From: Streptomyces sp. DH5
GTDB lineage: Bacteria > Actinomycetota > Actinomycetes > Streptomycetales > Streptomycetaceae
DNA: 64,000 bases
Direction: 5' to 3'
Assembly: GCF_020873915.1 (NCBI RefSeq)
Contig: NZ_JAHWGP010000004.1
Span: 62,001 to 126,000, forward strand
Positions 1 through 9,154 of the stretch are shown piece by piece. The notes below the pieces were generated by a model, which saw only the letters and a program-made list of their open reading frames with translations, had not been told where the DNA came from and searched no databases. The translations under genes were made by a program, and so were the position numbers. Position 1 is the first letter of the stretch. Every line of letters begins with the position of its first letter.

Positions 1-672
1 CCGTCGGTCCGTGGGCCCCTGGTGTCCGGCGAGGGCGGGGACGTCCGGACCGGAGGTTCCGCTTCCGCCGCGGGCGAGGGGTGGCTGCTCGTCGTGCCGG
101 CGTATCCGGGCCGTGCGGCGCTCCGTCCCGGCGCGGAGAGCGTCCATGTCACCCGGCTGGGTGGCCGGCAGGCGGCGAAGGGCTTCGACCGGTACGGCAC
201 CGGCGGGCCCGGGCCGCGCCGCGGCGTGGAGGACGGCCGCGGCGTGGAGGACCGCCGGGGCGTGGAGGACGGCCGCGGCGTGGAGGACCGCCGGGGCGTG
301 GAGGACGGCCGCGGCGTGGAGGACCGCCGGGGCGTGGAGGACCGCCGCGGCGTGGAGGACGGCCGGGGCGAGGGGGACGGCCGCGGCGTGGAGGACCGCC
401 GGGGCGAGGGGGACGGCCGCGGCGTGGAGGACGGCCGGGGCGAGGGGGACGGCCGCGGCGTGGAGGACCGCCGGGGCGAGGGGGACGGCCGCGGCGTGGA
501 GGACCGCCGGGGCGTGGAGGACCGACGCGGCGTGGAGCACCGCCGGGGCGTGGAGGACCGCCGCGGCGTGGAGGCGTTCCGGCGCGCGCAGGGCCGGCGC
601 GCGCAGGGCCGGCGCGGCGGCGCGGCGGACGGCTTCCCGGACCCGGAGACCTGGCGCCGACTTCTCTCCTGA
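1..672 (+). CDS. Repeat-rich protein of unknown function, 5' end outside window
   Basis: The reading frame is open from the left edge to a TGA at 670-672. I chose this frame because its third codon positions are about 87% G/C before the repeats, better than the other two forward frames, as expected for a Streptomyces gene. About 72 ordinary residues (including a hydrophobic [10 protein letters not shown] stretch) are followed by twenty six-residue repeats of the type (R/G)RG(V/E)(E/G)D, then an Arg/Ala/Gly-rich tail ending in [13 protein letters not shown] do not recognise the family. The repeat is strongly charged and probably disordered. The next gene starts 102 nt downstream in the same direction. 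A gene on the opposite strand cannot be excluded because the repeat keeps every frame open. Confidence 0.5.
   Translation, partial: PSVRGPLVSGEGGDVRTGGSASAAGEGWLLVVPAYPGRAALRPGAESVHVTRLGGRQAAKGFDRYGTGGPGPRRGVEDGRGVEDRRGVEDGRGVEDRRGVEDGRGVEDRRGVEDRRGVEDGRGEGDGRGVEDRRGEGDGRGVEDGRGEGDGRGVEDRRGEGDGRGVEDRRGVEDRRGVEHRRGVEDRRGVEAFRRAQGRRAQGRRGGAADGFPDPETWRRLLS
217..576 (+). repeat. Twenty 18-bp tandem repeats
   Basis: Twenty consecutive 18-bp units with the pattern cgccgcggcgtggaggac encode (R/G)RG(V/E)(E/G)D in frame 1. Units alternate between RRGVED and GRGVED, with a central block containing four GEGD-type variants, which suggests higher-order duplication of two-unit blocks. All units are exactly 18 bp, so copy-number change keeps the reading frame. 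Confidence 0.9.
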
Positions 673-774
673 CGGCGTGCTCGGCCGTACGTGATCCCTC
701 CGGAGGCCGGGCACTGCCCGGCCTCCGGTCCCCGAAGGTGACGCATCTGGCGCGGAGGCTGGAGGCAGGCACGC

Positions 775-1917
775 ATGACCACCACGACGTCCCACATCCC
801 CGACGTTCCCGAACCAGGGCGGCCGCCGGACGGTACGCCGGCCGCCCGGCCGGTCCGGCTCATCCACACCGAGTCCACCACCGAGATCCCCCTCCACCTG
901 CTGTTCCGTGACGACCGGGGCGATCACGACGACTCCGGGCCGGGCCCGGTGCGGGTGCGGCCCGCGGTCGTCGCGCACCGGCCGGGCGCGGGGCGGGACA
1001 AGGGGGAGCGGCCCCGCCCGGTCGTCGCCCAGGTCGATCCCGGGCTGGCGGAGCGGCCGGCCCGGGTGCTGCCCGGTGCCGTGGGGGTGGCCGCCGGGCT
1101 GGTCGGGACGGCCGGGTGCGCGGCCGCCGCCTGGTGGGCGGGCGTGACGCCGCCGTTCGCCGCGGAGACGCTGGGGGGCGCGGCGCGGGCCGGCGCGGCG
1201 GGTCCCGGGCCCGCGCAGTGGGCGGCGTTCGCGGGCGCCGGGATGCTCGGGCTGTTCGGGTTCGGCGGGCTGGCCCGCGGGAACACCGGGCGGGCGTGGG
1301 TGCTCGGCCTGTTCGGCCGTTACCGGGGGACGGTGCGGCGGACCGGCCTGATGTGGGTCAACCCGCTGCTGCTGCGGCGCCGGGTCGACGTGCGGCTGCG
1401 GCACTGGAGGGGCGAGGCGATGCCGGCGGCGGACCGGGGCGGGGTCGCGCTGCGGGTGGCCGTCCAGGTGGTGTGGCGGGTGCGGGACACCGCGCGGGCC
1501 ACGCTGGGCGTCGAGGACCACGAGCGCTACCTCCGCGAGTGCGTGGAGTCGGCGCTGCTGCGCGTGCCGGTGGCGCCGCCGGGGGCGGGGCGGGCCGAGG
1601 TGGAGGCGACGCGGGCCGCGTTGACCCGGCTGGTGGCGGCGGACGTCGGGCCGGTGGGGCTGGAGGTGCCGGCGGTGCGGCCGGTGCGGGTGGAGTACGT
1701 GCCGGAGGTGGCCGCCGCGATGCACCGGCGCCGGATCGCCGCGCTGGACGCCCAGCACCGGGCGAGCGTGCTCAGCTCGGTCGTGGATTCGGTGGAGGAC
1801 ACGGTGTCCCGGCTGACGACGCGGGGACTGGTGGAGCTCGACGACCACGAGCGCAAGGTGCTGGTGAAGGACCTGACGGTGGCGTTCTGCGCGGGCCGGG
1901 GGGAGACGGGGGCGTGA
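775..1917 (+). CDS. SPFH/Band 7 domain membrane protein
   Basis: A 380-residue protein. Residues 1-95 are polar and probably cytoplasmic. Two hydrophobic segments follow at about 101-122 and 149-167, and then a domain from about 175 to 370 that reads like SPFH/Band 7 (stomatin/prohibitin-type): a membrane-exit glycine-rich turn, the segment [20 protein letters not shown], a [13 protein letters not shown] strand-loop, and a C-terminal helical part. Such proteins form oligomeric membrane scaffolds; the partner here is unknown. ATG start with GGAGG upstream at about 757-765. It stands alone, transcribed in the same direction as the flanking genes. Family call by pattern only. Confidence 0.75.
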   Translation: MTTTTSHIPDVPEPGRPPDGTPAARPVRLIHTESTTEIPLHLLFRDDRGDHDDSGPGPVRVRPAVVAHRPGAGRDKGERPRPVVAQVDPGLAERPARVLPGAVGVAAGLVGTAGCAAAAWWAGVTPPFAAETLGGAARAGAAGPGPAQWAAFAGAGMLGLFGFGGLARGNTGRAWVLGLFGRYRGTVRRTGLMWVNPLLLRRRVDVRLRHWRGEAMPAADRGGVALRVAVQVVWRVRDTARATLGVEDHERYLRECVESALLRVPVAPPGAGRAEVEATRAALTRLVAADVGPVGLEVPAVRPVRVEYVPEVAAAMHRRRIAALDAQHRASVLSSVVDSVEDTVSRLTTRGLVELDDHERKVLVKDLTVAFCAGRGETGA

Positions 1918-1940
1918 ACGGGCGGGGAACCGGCCCTGCG

Positions 1941-1956
1941 ATTGGTCTGGACATGT
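1941..1956 (+). promoter_or_regulatory. DasR-like operator (dre), upstream copy
   Basis: attggtctggacatgt resembles the DasR responsive element core TGGTCTAGACCA at 9 of 12 positions. It overlaps the predicted -35 of the LPMO promoter. DasR represses chitin-use genes in Streptomyces and is released by glucosamine-6-phosphate; that it acts here is inferred. Confidence 0.5.
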
Positions 1957-1976
1957 TCAATGGACGCCCATAATCT
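1948..1976 (+). promoter_or_regulatory. Candidate sigma-HrdB-type promoter of the LPMO gene
   Basis: TGGACA (1948-1953) and TAATCT (1971-1976) are separated by 17 bp, a good housekeeping-type -35/-10 pair, 66 bp upstream of the LPMO start. Two DasR-like sites overlap or flank it, a layout suited to repression. Confidence 0.5.
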
Positions 1977-1979
1977 GAA

Positions 1980-1995
1980 CTTGGTCTAGACCTAC
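1980..1995 (+). promoter_or_regulatory. DasR-like operator (dre), strong copy
   Basis: cttggtctagacctac contains the palindrome TGGTCTAGACC, matching the dre core at 11 of 12 positions. It lies just downstream of the predicted -10 of the LPMO promoter, where bound DasR would block initiation. Confidence 0.75.
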
Positions 1996-2041
1996 TCGCA
2001 CGGCTCACCGAAACTCCCCCACGTTCTCCAGGAGCGGCAGC

Positions 2042-2647
2042 ATGCGCACACGGACCAAGCTGTACGCAGCCGCGGTGGGACTGGCCACGACCGGAGCGCT
2101 CGTGTTCTCCTCCGGCGGTGCCAGCGGCCACGGCTACACCGACCTGCCGGTCAGCAGGCAGAAGCTCTGCCAGAACGGCACGGTCACCAACTGCGGATCC
2201 ATCCAGTGGGAGCCGCAGAGCGTCGAGGGACCGAAGGGCTTCCCCGCCTCCGGTCCCGCCGACGGGCGGCTCTGCTCGGCGGGCAACGCGCCGTTCGCCC
2301 AGCTCGACAGCCCACGGACCCCGTCGGGCGGGGCCTGGCCCACCACCCGGGTGTCGGGCGGCCAGAGCTACACCTTCCGGTGGCAGTTCACGGCCAGGCA
2401 CGCCACCACCGACTTCAGGTACTACGTCACCAAGCCGGGCTGGAACCAGAACCACAACCTGGCCCGGTCGGACCTCAACCTCACACCGTTCCTGACGGTG
2501 CCCTACAACGGTCAGCGTCCGCCGGGGACCCTGTCGCACAGTGGCCGGCTGCCGTCCGGGCTCAGCGGCCACCACGTGATCCTCGCGGTGTGGACGGTCC
2601 ACGACACGGGCAACGCGTTCTACGCCTGCTCCGACGTCACGTTCTGA
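2042..2647 (+). CDS. Secreted AA10 lytic polysaccharide monooxygenase
   Basis: A 201-residue copper enzyme of the AA10 (CBM33) family that oxidatively cleaves crystalline chitin or cellulose outside the cell. A signal peptide covers residues 1-29 and should be cut before His30 (GASG/HGYT), which becomes the N-terminal histidine of the copper brace; the second brace histidine is His120 in QFTARHATTDF. Cysteines at about 43, 51 and 78, and a YAC near the end, can form the usual disulfides. Length fits single-domain Streptomyces LPMOs with no extra binding module. The two DasR-like sites upstream point to chitin as the physiological substrate. Start is ATG with AGGAG about 8 bp upstream. Confidence 0.93.
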   Translation: MRTRTKLYAAAVGLATTGALVFSSGGASGHGYTDLPVSRQKLCQNGTVTNCGSIQWEPQSVEGPKGFPASGPADGRLCSAGNAPFAQLDSPRTPSGGAWPTTRVSGGQSYTFRWQFTARHATTDFRYYVTKPGWNQNHNLARSDLNLTPFLTVPYNGQRPPGTLSHSGRLPSGLSGHHVILAVWTVHDTGNAFYACSDVTF

Positions 2648-2665
2648 CCCCGCCCGAGCACGTCA

Positions 2666-2695
2666 AAGGGCCTCTCGCTCCCACGAGAGGCCCTT
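2666..2695. terminator. Hairpin terminator between LPMO gene and tRNA-Lys
   Basis: A perfect 12-bp stem (AAGGGCCTCTCG / CGAGAGGCCCTT) with a 6-nt loop lies 18 bp after the LPMO stop, before the 3' end of the convergent tRNA gene. It can serve both strands. Confidence 0.8.
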
Positions 2696-2700
2696 CCAGG

Positions 2701-2774
2701 TGCGCCGCCAGGGACTCGAACCCCGGACCCGCTGATTAAGAGTCAGCTGCTCTAACCAACTGAGCTAGCGGCGC
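2701..2774 (-). tRNA. tRNA-Lys (CTT)
   Basis: On the minus strand the 7-bp acceptor stem GCGCCGC/GCGGCGC, D-arm, anticodon stem GCTGA/TCAGC with loop CTCTTAA, and T-arm GGTTCGAGTCC fold as a standard tRNA. The anticodon is CTT, reading AAG (lysine). A73 is at 2701; CCA is not encoded. An identical copy lies at 15606-15679. Confidence 0.95.
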
Positions 2775-2870
2775 ATGACTCCCGCCGTCCGCTTCCGCGG
2801 CCGGCGACAGGAAAAATACTACCCGGTCCCGGGGGGTGGTGCCGACCACCCCCCGGGCGCCGGACGGACC

Positions 2871-3629
2871 CTAGATCGTCAGTGAGAGCAGGACCGGCGT
2901 CGCGTTGCGGTTGAGGGTGTCGGCGGCCTGGCGCAGCCGGTGGGCGTGCTCGACCGGGAGGGACAGCGCCAGGCAGCCCACCGAGGAACCGGCCGTGATG
3001 GGGACGGCCGCGCAGACCGTGCCCACCGCGTACTCCTGGAGGTCCAGGACCGGCACCGTGGGCGGCTGCGAGGCGAGCCGGGACAGCAGCAGCCGGTCGC
3101 TGGTGATGGTGCGCGAGGTGAGCCGGGCCATCCGGTGCCGGGCGAGGTGGTCGCGCCGGCCGTCGTGGTCGAGCTGGGTGAGCAGGCTCTTGCCCATCGC
3201 GGTGGCGTGCGCCGAGGAGCGGAAGTCCACCCACTCGTTCACCTTCGGGGTGGCCGGGCCGTCGGCGTACTGCGCGACCTCCACCTCGCCGTCGACGTAC
3301 CGGGTGATGTAGACGGCGGCGCCCACCGAGTCGCGGAGCCGGTCCAGGGTGTGCTGGAGCTGGTCGCGCAGTGCCCGCTCGTGCCCCTCGGCGGAACCGA
3401 GCCGGCCGAAGGCCGCCCCGGTGACGTACGCCCCGTCGGTGATCTGCTCGACGTAGGCCTCGCGGCGCAGCATCCGCAGCAGCGTGGTCAGCCGCTCCGC
3501 GGGGACGCCGGTCTCGCGGGCCAGTTCGGTGTCGTTGACTCCCGTGTCGCGCCGCGCCACGGTCTCCAGGACGCGCAGGGCGTCCTGGACCGGGTGGTAC
3601 GACGCGCTCGGATCCTGCCTCGGCGCCAC
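2871..3629 (-). CDS. IclR-family transcriptional regulator
   Basis: A 252-residue regulator. The N-terminal winged helix-turn-helix (about residues 10-75, VNDTELARETGVPAERLTTLL) is followed by an IclR effector-binding domain (about 85-250) with the typical SSAHATAMGKSLL and TVCAAVPI segments. GTG start with a GGGGGA ribosome site. It lies downstream of the EhuABCD-type transporter genes in the same direction, 235 bp away, so it may control uptake and the linked catabolic genes; this is inferred from position. The inverted repeat at 3692-3778 in its upstream region is a candidate binding site. Confidence 0.85.
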   Translation of the reverse strand: MAPRQDPSASYHPVQDALRVLETVARRDTGVNDTELARETGVPAERLTTLLRMLRREAYVEQITDGAYVTGAAFGRLGSAEGHERALRDQLQHTLDRLRDSVGAAVYITRYVDGEVEVAQYADGPATPKVNEWVDFRSSAHATAMGKSLLTQLDHDGRRDHLARHRMARLTSRTITSDRLLLSRLASQPPTVPVLDLQEYAVGTVCAAVPITAGSSVGCLALSLPVEHAHRLRQAADTLNRNATPVLLSLTI

Positions 3630-3691
3630 GGTTTCCCCCTGCGCTCGCTCGTGGGTCCTCTCGTCACGTCCCCGTCCGCCCGGCCACGGCC

Positions 3692-3778
3692 GAGGGCCGC
3701 AATCCGGTCAGTCCATCCCCTCCACGATAGCCGTCAAGCGGCTTGCGGGAAGCGGATGTTGACGGGATTGCGGCCCTC
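3692..3778. repeat. 14-bp perfect inverted repeat upstream of the iclR gene
   Basis: GAGGGCCGCAATCC (3692-3705) and its exact reverse complement GGATTGCGGCCCTC (3765-3778) are separated by 59 bp in the gap between ehuA and the IclR gene. The long spacer argues against a simple terminator. Paired operators or a long-range hairpin are possible. Confidence 0.6.
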
Positions 3779-3864
3779 TCGACTGCGACGCCGACCCTCT
3801 GGCACATGCCGGAGGGATGACCCAGGGCGTGGACCTCGGGCGTTGTCCGCGTACCGGTCCGCGA

Positions 3865-4639
<775 letters not shown>

Positions 4640-4650
<11 letters not shown>

Positions 4651-5290
4651 GGCGTCGCTCCAGGGCTCGCAGGGCAAGGGAGGCCAGGTAGGAGACGATG
4701 ACGAAGGCCACGCCGATCACCGTCAGGGGCTCGGTGAACTGGAAGTTCTGCTGCGAGAACAGACGCGCCTCGCCGAGCATCTCCAGCACCGTGATCGCCA
4801 TCAGCAGCGGCGTGTCCTTCAGCATGGAGATCACGTAGTTGCCGAGGGCGGGGACCACACGGCGGATCGCCTGCGGCAGCACCACGGCCGTCCAGGTCCG
4901 CCGCACCGGCAGGTTGAGCGCGGTCGCGGCCTCCCACTGACCGGCCGGCACCGCCTCGATACCGGCCCGGTAGACCTGCATCGTGTACGTCGAGTAGTGC
5001 AGCCCGATGGCGACCACACCGGTGGTCAGCGCCGAGAACGTCACGTTCCACTCGGGCAGCACGTAGAAGAGGAAGAACAGCTGCACCAGCAGCGGGGTGT
5101 TGCGGACGAACTCCGTGACCGCCCCGACGGGCCAGGTGACCCAGCGCGACGGCACCCGCATCAGCAGCGCCCACACCAGGCCGAGGACGAACGACAGCAG
5201 TGACCCCAGGACGAGGATCTGCAGGGTGACCAGCAGACCGTCCCAGAAGTGCGGCATGAAGTCGGAGACCGCGCTCCAGTCCCACTCCAT
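4640..5290 (-). CDS. ehuD: ABC transporter permease, EhuD-type
   Basis: A 216-residue His/Glu/Gln/Arg-type permease with about five hydrophobic segments, and the EAA loop near WEAATALNLPVRRTWTAVVL that contacts the ATPase. Its ATG shares an A with the TGA of the upstream permease gene (TGATG), so the two are translationally coupled. It should form a heterodimer with the next permease and work with the binding protein EhuB and ATPase EhuA. Confidence 0.85.
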
Positions 5291-6003
5291 CAGGCGGCAC
5301 CCCCCACGTTGCTCGTCTCGGGCCGCTTCAGCTCCGCGTCGGGCTCGCGCACCGGTGCCTTCCCCATGCCCGCCTTCAGCTTCTTCTCCAGCCCGCGCAT
5401 CACCCGCGTCAGCAGGAACGCGATGACGAAGTAGATCAGCAGGACGTACGTGTAGATCTCCGCGCTCTCCTGCAGCGCCAGGCGCACCAGGTTGCCGCTG
5501 AACGCCAGGTCACCCATGCCCATGATCGACACCAGGGCGGTGCCCTTGAGCAGTTCGATCAGCAGGTTGGAGAACGGCGGGATCATCTCCGGCACCGCCT
5601 GCGGCAGCAGGATCAGCCGCATCCGCTGCCAGGGCGTGAAGCTGAGAGCGATGCCGCCCTCCTGCTGCGCCGGGTCGACCGCCGCGAGCGCGCCCCGCAC
5701 GATCTCGGAGCCGTACGCCCCGTAGGTCAGTCCCAGCGCCAGGGTGCCCGCCCACATCGGGACGAGCTGCCAGCCGAAGGCCGGCGGCAGCACGAAGAAC
5801 ACCCAGAAGATCATCACCAGCGCGGAGGTGCCGCGGAACACCTCGGTGTAGAAGCCCGCGAGGAAGCGGACGATCCACAGGCGGTGGGTGCGCGCGACGC
5901 CGACCACGAAGGAGACGGCCGTCGCCAGCAACGAGCTGAAGACGAGCAGCTGGATCGTGACCCAGACGCCCTCCAGTACCAGTTCCCACAGTCCGGATGT
6001 CAT
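5290..6003 (-). CDS. ehuC: ABC transporter permease, EhuC-type
   Basis: A 237-residue permease of the polar amino acid uptake family. Several transmembrane segments begin at about residue 10; the EAA-type loop is EGGIALSFTPWQRMRLILLP. The C-terminal 30 residues are charged (KKLKAGMGKAP...). The start ATG at 6003 overlaps the TGA of ehuB in an ATGA, the usual sign of translational coupling; an upstream in-frame start at 6012 lies inside ehuB and is less likely. Confidence 0.85.
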   Translation of the reverse strand: MTSGLWELVLEGVWVTIQLLVFSSLLATAVSFVVGVARTHRLWIVRFLAGFYTEVFRGTSALVMIFWVFFVLPPAFGWQLVPMWAGTLALGLTYGAYGSEIVRGALAAVDPAQQEGGIALSFTPWQRMRLILLPQAVPEMIPPFSNLLIELLKGTALVSIMGMGDLAFSGNLVRLALQESAEIYTYVLLIYFVIAFLLTRVMRGLEKKLKAGMGKAPVREPDAELKRPETSNVGGAA

Positions 6004-6929
6004 CCGCCGCACAACTCCTTCGCGGTCAGATCGGTCATCTCGTCCTCGGTGAAACCGAACGGCTTGAGGATGCGCAGCAGTTCGCCGCTCTTCTTGAGCT
6101 CGTGCAGCTCGGCGTTGAAGGCGTCCCGCAGGTTCGTCTCGTTCGGGCGGAAGGCGAAACCGCCGCCGTCGGTGTGCGGCTCGCCGTCGACGATGGGCTG
6201 GAACGCCTCCGTCGCCTCGGTCCTCGCCGACTTCTTGACCACCTCGCGGACGGTCAGCGCCGTGCCCGCGAAGACGTCCACGCGCCCGGCCTCGACGGCG
6301 TTCAGGCCGGCCACCTGGTCGGGCACGATGAGGATGTCGCCCTCCTCGACCCCGGCCTCCACCGCGTAACCGATCTCGGCGTACCCGGTTCCGGTCGCGA
6401 ACCTGGCCTTCTTCTCCACGACGTCCTTGTAGTCGCGCAGCCCGAGCGGGTTGCCCTTGCGCACGATGAAGGCGTCGAGCATCTGGTAGTCGGGGTCGGA
6501 GAAGATGACCTGCTGGCAGCGGTCGGGGTTGATGTACATCCCGGCCGCCACCACGTCGAACTGCTGCGACGCCAGACCCGGGATGAGGGAGCCGAACTCC
6601 GTCGGCACCGGCTGCACCCGGTCCACTCCGAGCCGCTTGAAGATGACCTTCGCCAGCTCCGGGGCCTCTCCGGTCAGCTCACCGTTCCTGTCGATGTAGC
6701 CGAAGGGGATCTCGCCCGCGATGCCGAGCCGGGCCACGCCCTGCGCCCGCAGCCGGTCGAGGAGGTCGCCGCCCTCCACGTCGGAGGCGGTGGCCACCCG
6801 CGAGCAGCCGGCGGCCCCCAGCGCGCCGAGCGCCGCGACCCCCGCGAGCAGCGACCGGCGAGTGGGCCCGGCTGTCTGGAATCTTCGGTCGGATATGCCC
6901 CTCGGAGGGGTTCTGTGTGGTCGAGCCAT
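6000..6929 (-). CDS. ehuB: ABC transporter substrate-binding lipoprotein, EhuB-type
   Basis: A 309-residue extracellular binding protein. Residues 1-42 carry a twin-arginine-like TRRSLLAGVAALGALG signal ending in the lipobox LGAAGC (Cys42), so the mature protein is lipid-anchored. The rest is a family 3 solute-binding fold (EIPFGYIDRNGELTGEAPEL, GYAEIGYAVEAG). First gene of the ehuBCDA operon; a roughly 100-bp gap separates it from the divergent DUF3830 gene, so both promoters must lie there. Related proteins bind polar amino acids or ectoines; the ligand is not determined here. Confidence 0.87.
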   Translation of the reverse strand: MARPHRTPPRGISDRRFQTAGPTRRSLLAGVAALGALGAAGCSRVATASDVEGGDLLDRLRAQGVARLGIAGEIPFGYIDRNGELTGEAPELAKVIFKRLGVDRVQPVPTEFGSLIPGLASQQFDVVAAGMYINPDRCQQVIFSDPDYQMLDAFIVRKGNPLGLRDYKDVVEKKARFATGTGYAEIGYAVEAGVEEGDILIVPDQVAGLNAVEAGRVDVFAGTALTVREVVKKSARTEATEAFQPIVDGEPHTDGGGFAFRPNETNLRDAFNAELHELKKSGELLRILKPFGFTEDEMTDLTAKELCGG

Positions 6930-7027
6930 GGGCGCGCAGCTACCCGAAGCCCGGCCGGTTATGCCGACCTTTTTCAGTCCGATACCGCGGCCCGGCGCCC
7001 TTGACCGCCGGGCCGCCGAGCACTGCC

Positions 7028-7531
7028 ATGGAGAACATGGCTGACCGATACCTCGAAGCCTCGCTGGTCAAACGCGGCGTCACCTGCACGGCCCGGCTGC
7101 TGGACGACCGGGCCCCGGTCACCTGCGCGGCCGTCTGGGACGCGCTGCCCCTCGGCGGCGACGTCCACCACGCCAAGTACGCCCGCAACGAGATCCACGC
7201 CCTCTTCCCGCCCCTCGCGGACACCGGACCGCCCCCGGAGAACCCGACCGTCACGCCCGTTCCCGGCGACCTGTGCTACTTCACCTTCGCGGGCGCCGAG
7301 CCGGCCACCACGTCCCACGGCTACGACCGCGAGGTCCGCCCCGGCACCACCCTGGTGGACCTGGCCCTGTTCTACGAGCGCAACAACCTGCTGCTCAACG
7401 GCGACGTCGGCTGGGTGCCCGGCATCGTCCGGGGGCAGGTGGTGGAGGGCCCGGCGGGCATGGCGGAGGGCTGCGACGACCTGTGGCGCACGGGAGCGGC
7501 CGGGGAGACGCTCAGCTTCCGGCGGGCGTGA
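7028..7531 (+). CDS. DUF3830 family protein
   Basis: A 167-residue protein with the DUF3830 pattern: [28 protein letters not shown] and a C-terminal [19 protein letters not shown]. This family is repeatedly found beside EhuABCD-type importers and amidohydrolase genes; its function is not established. ATG at 7028 chosen; another in-frame ATG at 7037 has a poorly spaced ribosome site. Its 3' end overlaps the remnant of the convergent amidase by 20 bp, consistent with a deletion having trimmed the amidase up to this gene. Confidence 0.75.
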   Translation: MENMADRYLEASLVKRGVTCTARLLDDRAPVTCAAVWDALPLGGDVHHAKYARNEIHALFPPLADTGPPPENPTVTPVPGDLCYFTFAGAEPATTSHGYDREVRPGTTLVDLALFYERNNLLLNGDVGWVPGIVRGQVVEGPAGMAEGCDDLWRTGAAGETLSFRRA

Positions 7532-8031
7532 GGGCCACCCCCGCCTCGTACAGCGTGTGCGCCGCCCGCAGCCCGCGCACCCCGCCCGCGAGTCCTTCCG
7601 CGAACGAGCCGGGCGGCGGCCCCAGCGCCGGCCAGTCCCGGGAGTCCGGTCCGGCGATCACGTCCGTCAGCAGCGCCGCGTCCGCCGCGTCCCGGGTCAT
7701 CGGTCCGACGTGCGCGAGCGTGCCGAAGGCGCTCGCCGGGTACACCGGATACAGCGGCACCCGCCCGTACGTCGGCCTCAGCGCGAAGATCCCGCAGAAC
7801 GAGGCCGGGATCCGCACACTGCCCCCGCGGCTTACCGCGCCGCCGGCGCTCACCGGACGCGGCGGCCCGCTCCAGCGCGTCCTCGGCCGGCAGCCGCACG
7901 AACGCGTTCACCTCCGGCTGCACCGCCTCCGCCCGCTCCAGCGCCGCGCGGGTCACCTCCACGGGCGTGAAGTCGCCGGCGCGGTACCCGTCGAGGAGCC
8001 GTACGGCGGTCGGCTCGGTGAGCTCGGACAT
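7512..8031 (-). pseudogene. Amidase (GatA/AtzF family) remnant
   Basis: The 5' part, starting ATG at 8031 behind a GGAGG site, reads MSELTEPTAVRLLDGYRAGD and continues to EDALERAA as a normal amidase N terminus. The frame then changes (about 7840-7870) and sequence resumes at [20 protein letters not shown], the end of the amidase signature. The intervening roughly 100 residues, which carry the catalytic Lys and the Ser residues of the Ser-cisSer-Lys triad, are missing. The C terminus also stops about 110 codons after the junction, so roughly the last 200 residues are absent. A working enzyme of this family is about 450-480 residues. The gene cannot encode an active amidase. Confidence 0.85.
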
Positions 8032-8048
8032 GTGGCCTCCTGGAGACG

Positions 8049-8996
8049 TCAGTGACCCGGTACGTACCCGCGCTGCTTGTCGACCACGTTCACCAGCGGC
8101 AGGCCCGCCATCCACCGCTCGAACAACTCCACGAACTGTGCCCCGAGTTCGTCCCGCCAGCCGACCGTGTCCCCACTCATGTGCGGCGACACGACCAGCC
8201 CGGGCAGCTCCCAGAGCGCGCTGTCCGGGGTGAGCGGCTCGGTCGCGAAGACGTCCAGCGCCGCCCCGGCGATCCACCGTCCGCGCAGCGCCCCGGCCAG
8301 CGCCTCCTCCACGACCAGCTGCCCCCGGCCGATGTTGACGAAGTACGCGGACGGCTGCATCACCCCGAACCGGCGGGCGTCGAACATGCCCCGCGTCCCC
8401 TCGGTCAGCGGAGCGGCCGCGATCACCCAGTCCGCGCCGGCCATCAGCCGGTCCAGGTCCTCCGGACCGTGCACACCGGACCGCGCGGTCCGCCCCACCA
8501 GCGCCGTGCGCACCCCGAGTGCGCCGAGCGTGCCGGCGATCGCCCGGCCGATCGGACCCGAGCCGACCACCACGGCGCGGGTCCCCGCGACCCGGCGCGT
8601 CTCACGGTGCCGCCAGGTGCGCTCCCGCTGGAGCTCCAGCGTCCGCGGCAGGTCCTTGGCGAAGGCGAGGACGAGGGCCGCGACGTACTCGGCGATCGGC
8701 CGGTCGAAGATCCCGCGCGCGTTGGTGACGACGGTGTCGGACGCGGCGAGTTCCGGACAGAGCAGATGGTCCACGCCCGCGCTCGCCGTGTGCACCCAGC
8801 GCGGCCGGGGGCCCTCACCGGGCCACGCCCCGCGCACCGCGTCGGAGGTGAAGTCCCACACCAGCAGCACGTCCGCGGACGGCAGCCGCTCGGCGAGCGT
8901 CGAGGCGTCCGCGTGCACGACCCCGACCCGGCCGGTGAGCCTGCCGAGGCGGGGCGGCGGATCGGCGTCCAGGACGAGCAGCGTGGGGGTGGTCAA
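8049..8996 (-). CDS. D-2-hydroxyacid dehydrogenase
   Basis: A 315-residue NAD(P)-dependent dehydrogenase. The nucleotide-binding motif is VVGSGPIGRAIAG. Catalytic residues are visible as Arg in NIGRGQL, Glu in ATEPLTPD and His in SPHMSG. I chose the TTG at 8996 because GGAGG lies 8 nt upstream; the open frame extends further without a better site. It is 17 bp upstream of the broken amidase in the same direction and probably once shared its transcript. Substrate unknown; context suggests a step in breaking down whatever the Ehu-type system imports. Confidence 0.82.
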   Translation of the reverse strand: MTTPTLLVLDADPPPRLGRLTGRVGVVHADASTLAERLPSADVLLVWDFTSDAVRGAWPGEGPRPRWVHTASAGVDHLLCPELAASDTVVTNARGIFDRPIAEYVAALVLAFAKDLPRTLELQRERTWRHRETRRVAGTRAVVVGSGPIGRAIAGTLGALGVRTALVGRTARSGVHGPEDLDRLMAGADWVIAAAPLTEGTRGMFDARRFGVMQPSAYFVNIGRGQLVVEEALAGALRGRWIAGAALDVFATEPLTPDSALWELPGLVVSPHMSGDTVGWRDELGAQFVELFERWMAGLPLVNVVDKQRGYVPGH

Positions 8997-9154
8997 GGGA
9001 TTCGCCTCCAGGTTCTCCGGCACGGTGCGGCTCCCCGGCGGCAGCCGGTGACGACGAGTCGACCAGGTGTTGACCGGCGGGTGACCCAGGCGGACCGACC
9101 ACGCTCGCACCCGAACCCACCTTCGTCAACACGGGCGTTCCCGCGATCCGTCGC

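Noticed and set aside
149-772. Minus-strand and alternative plus-strand open frames through the 18-bp repeats
   Set aside because: They exist because the repeat has no stops in any frame; third-position G/C is lower than in frame 1 and the minus frame is Pro/Arg low complexity.
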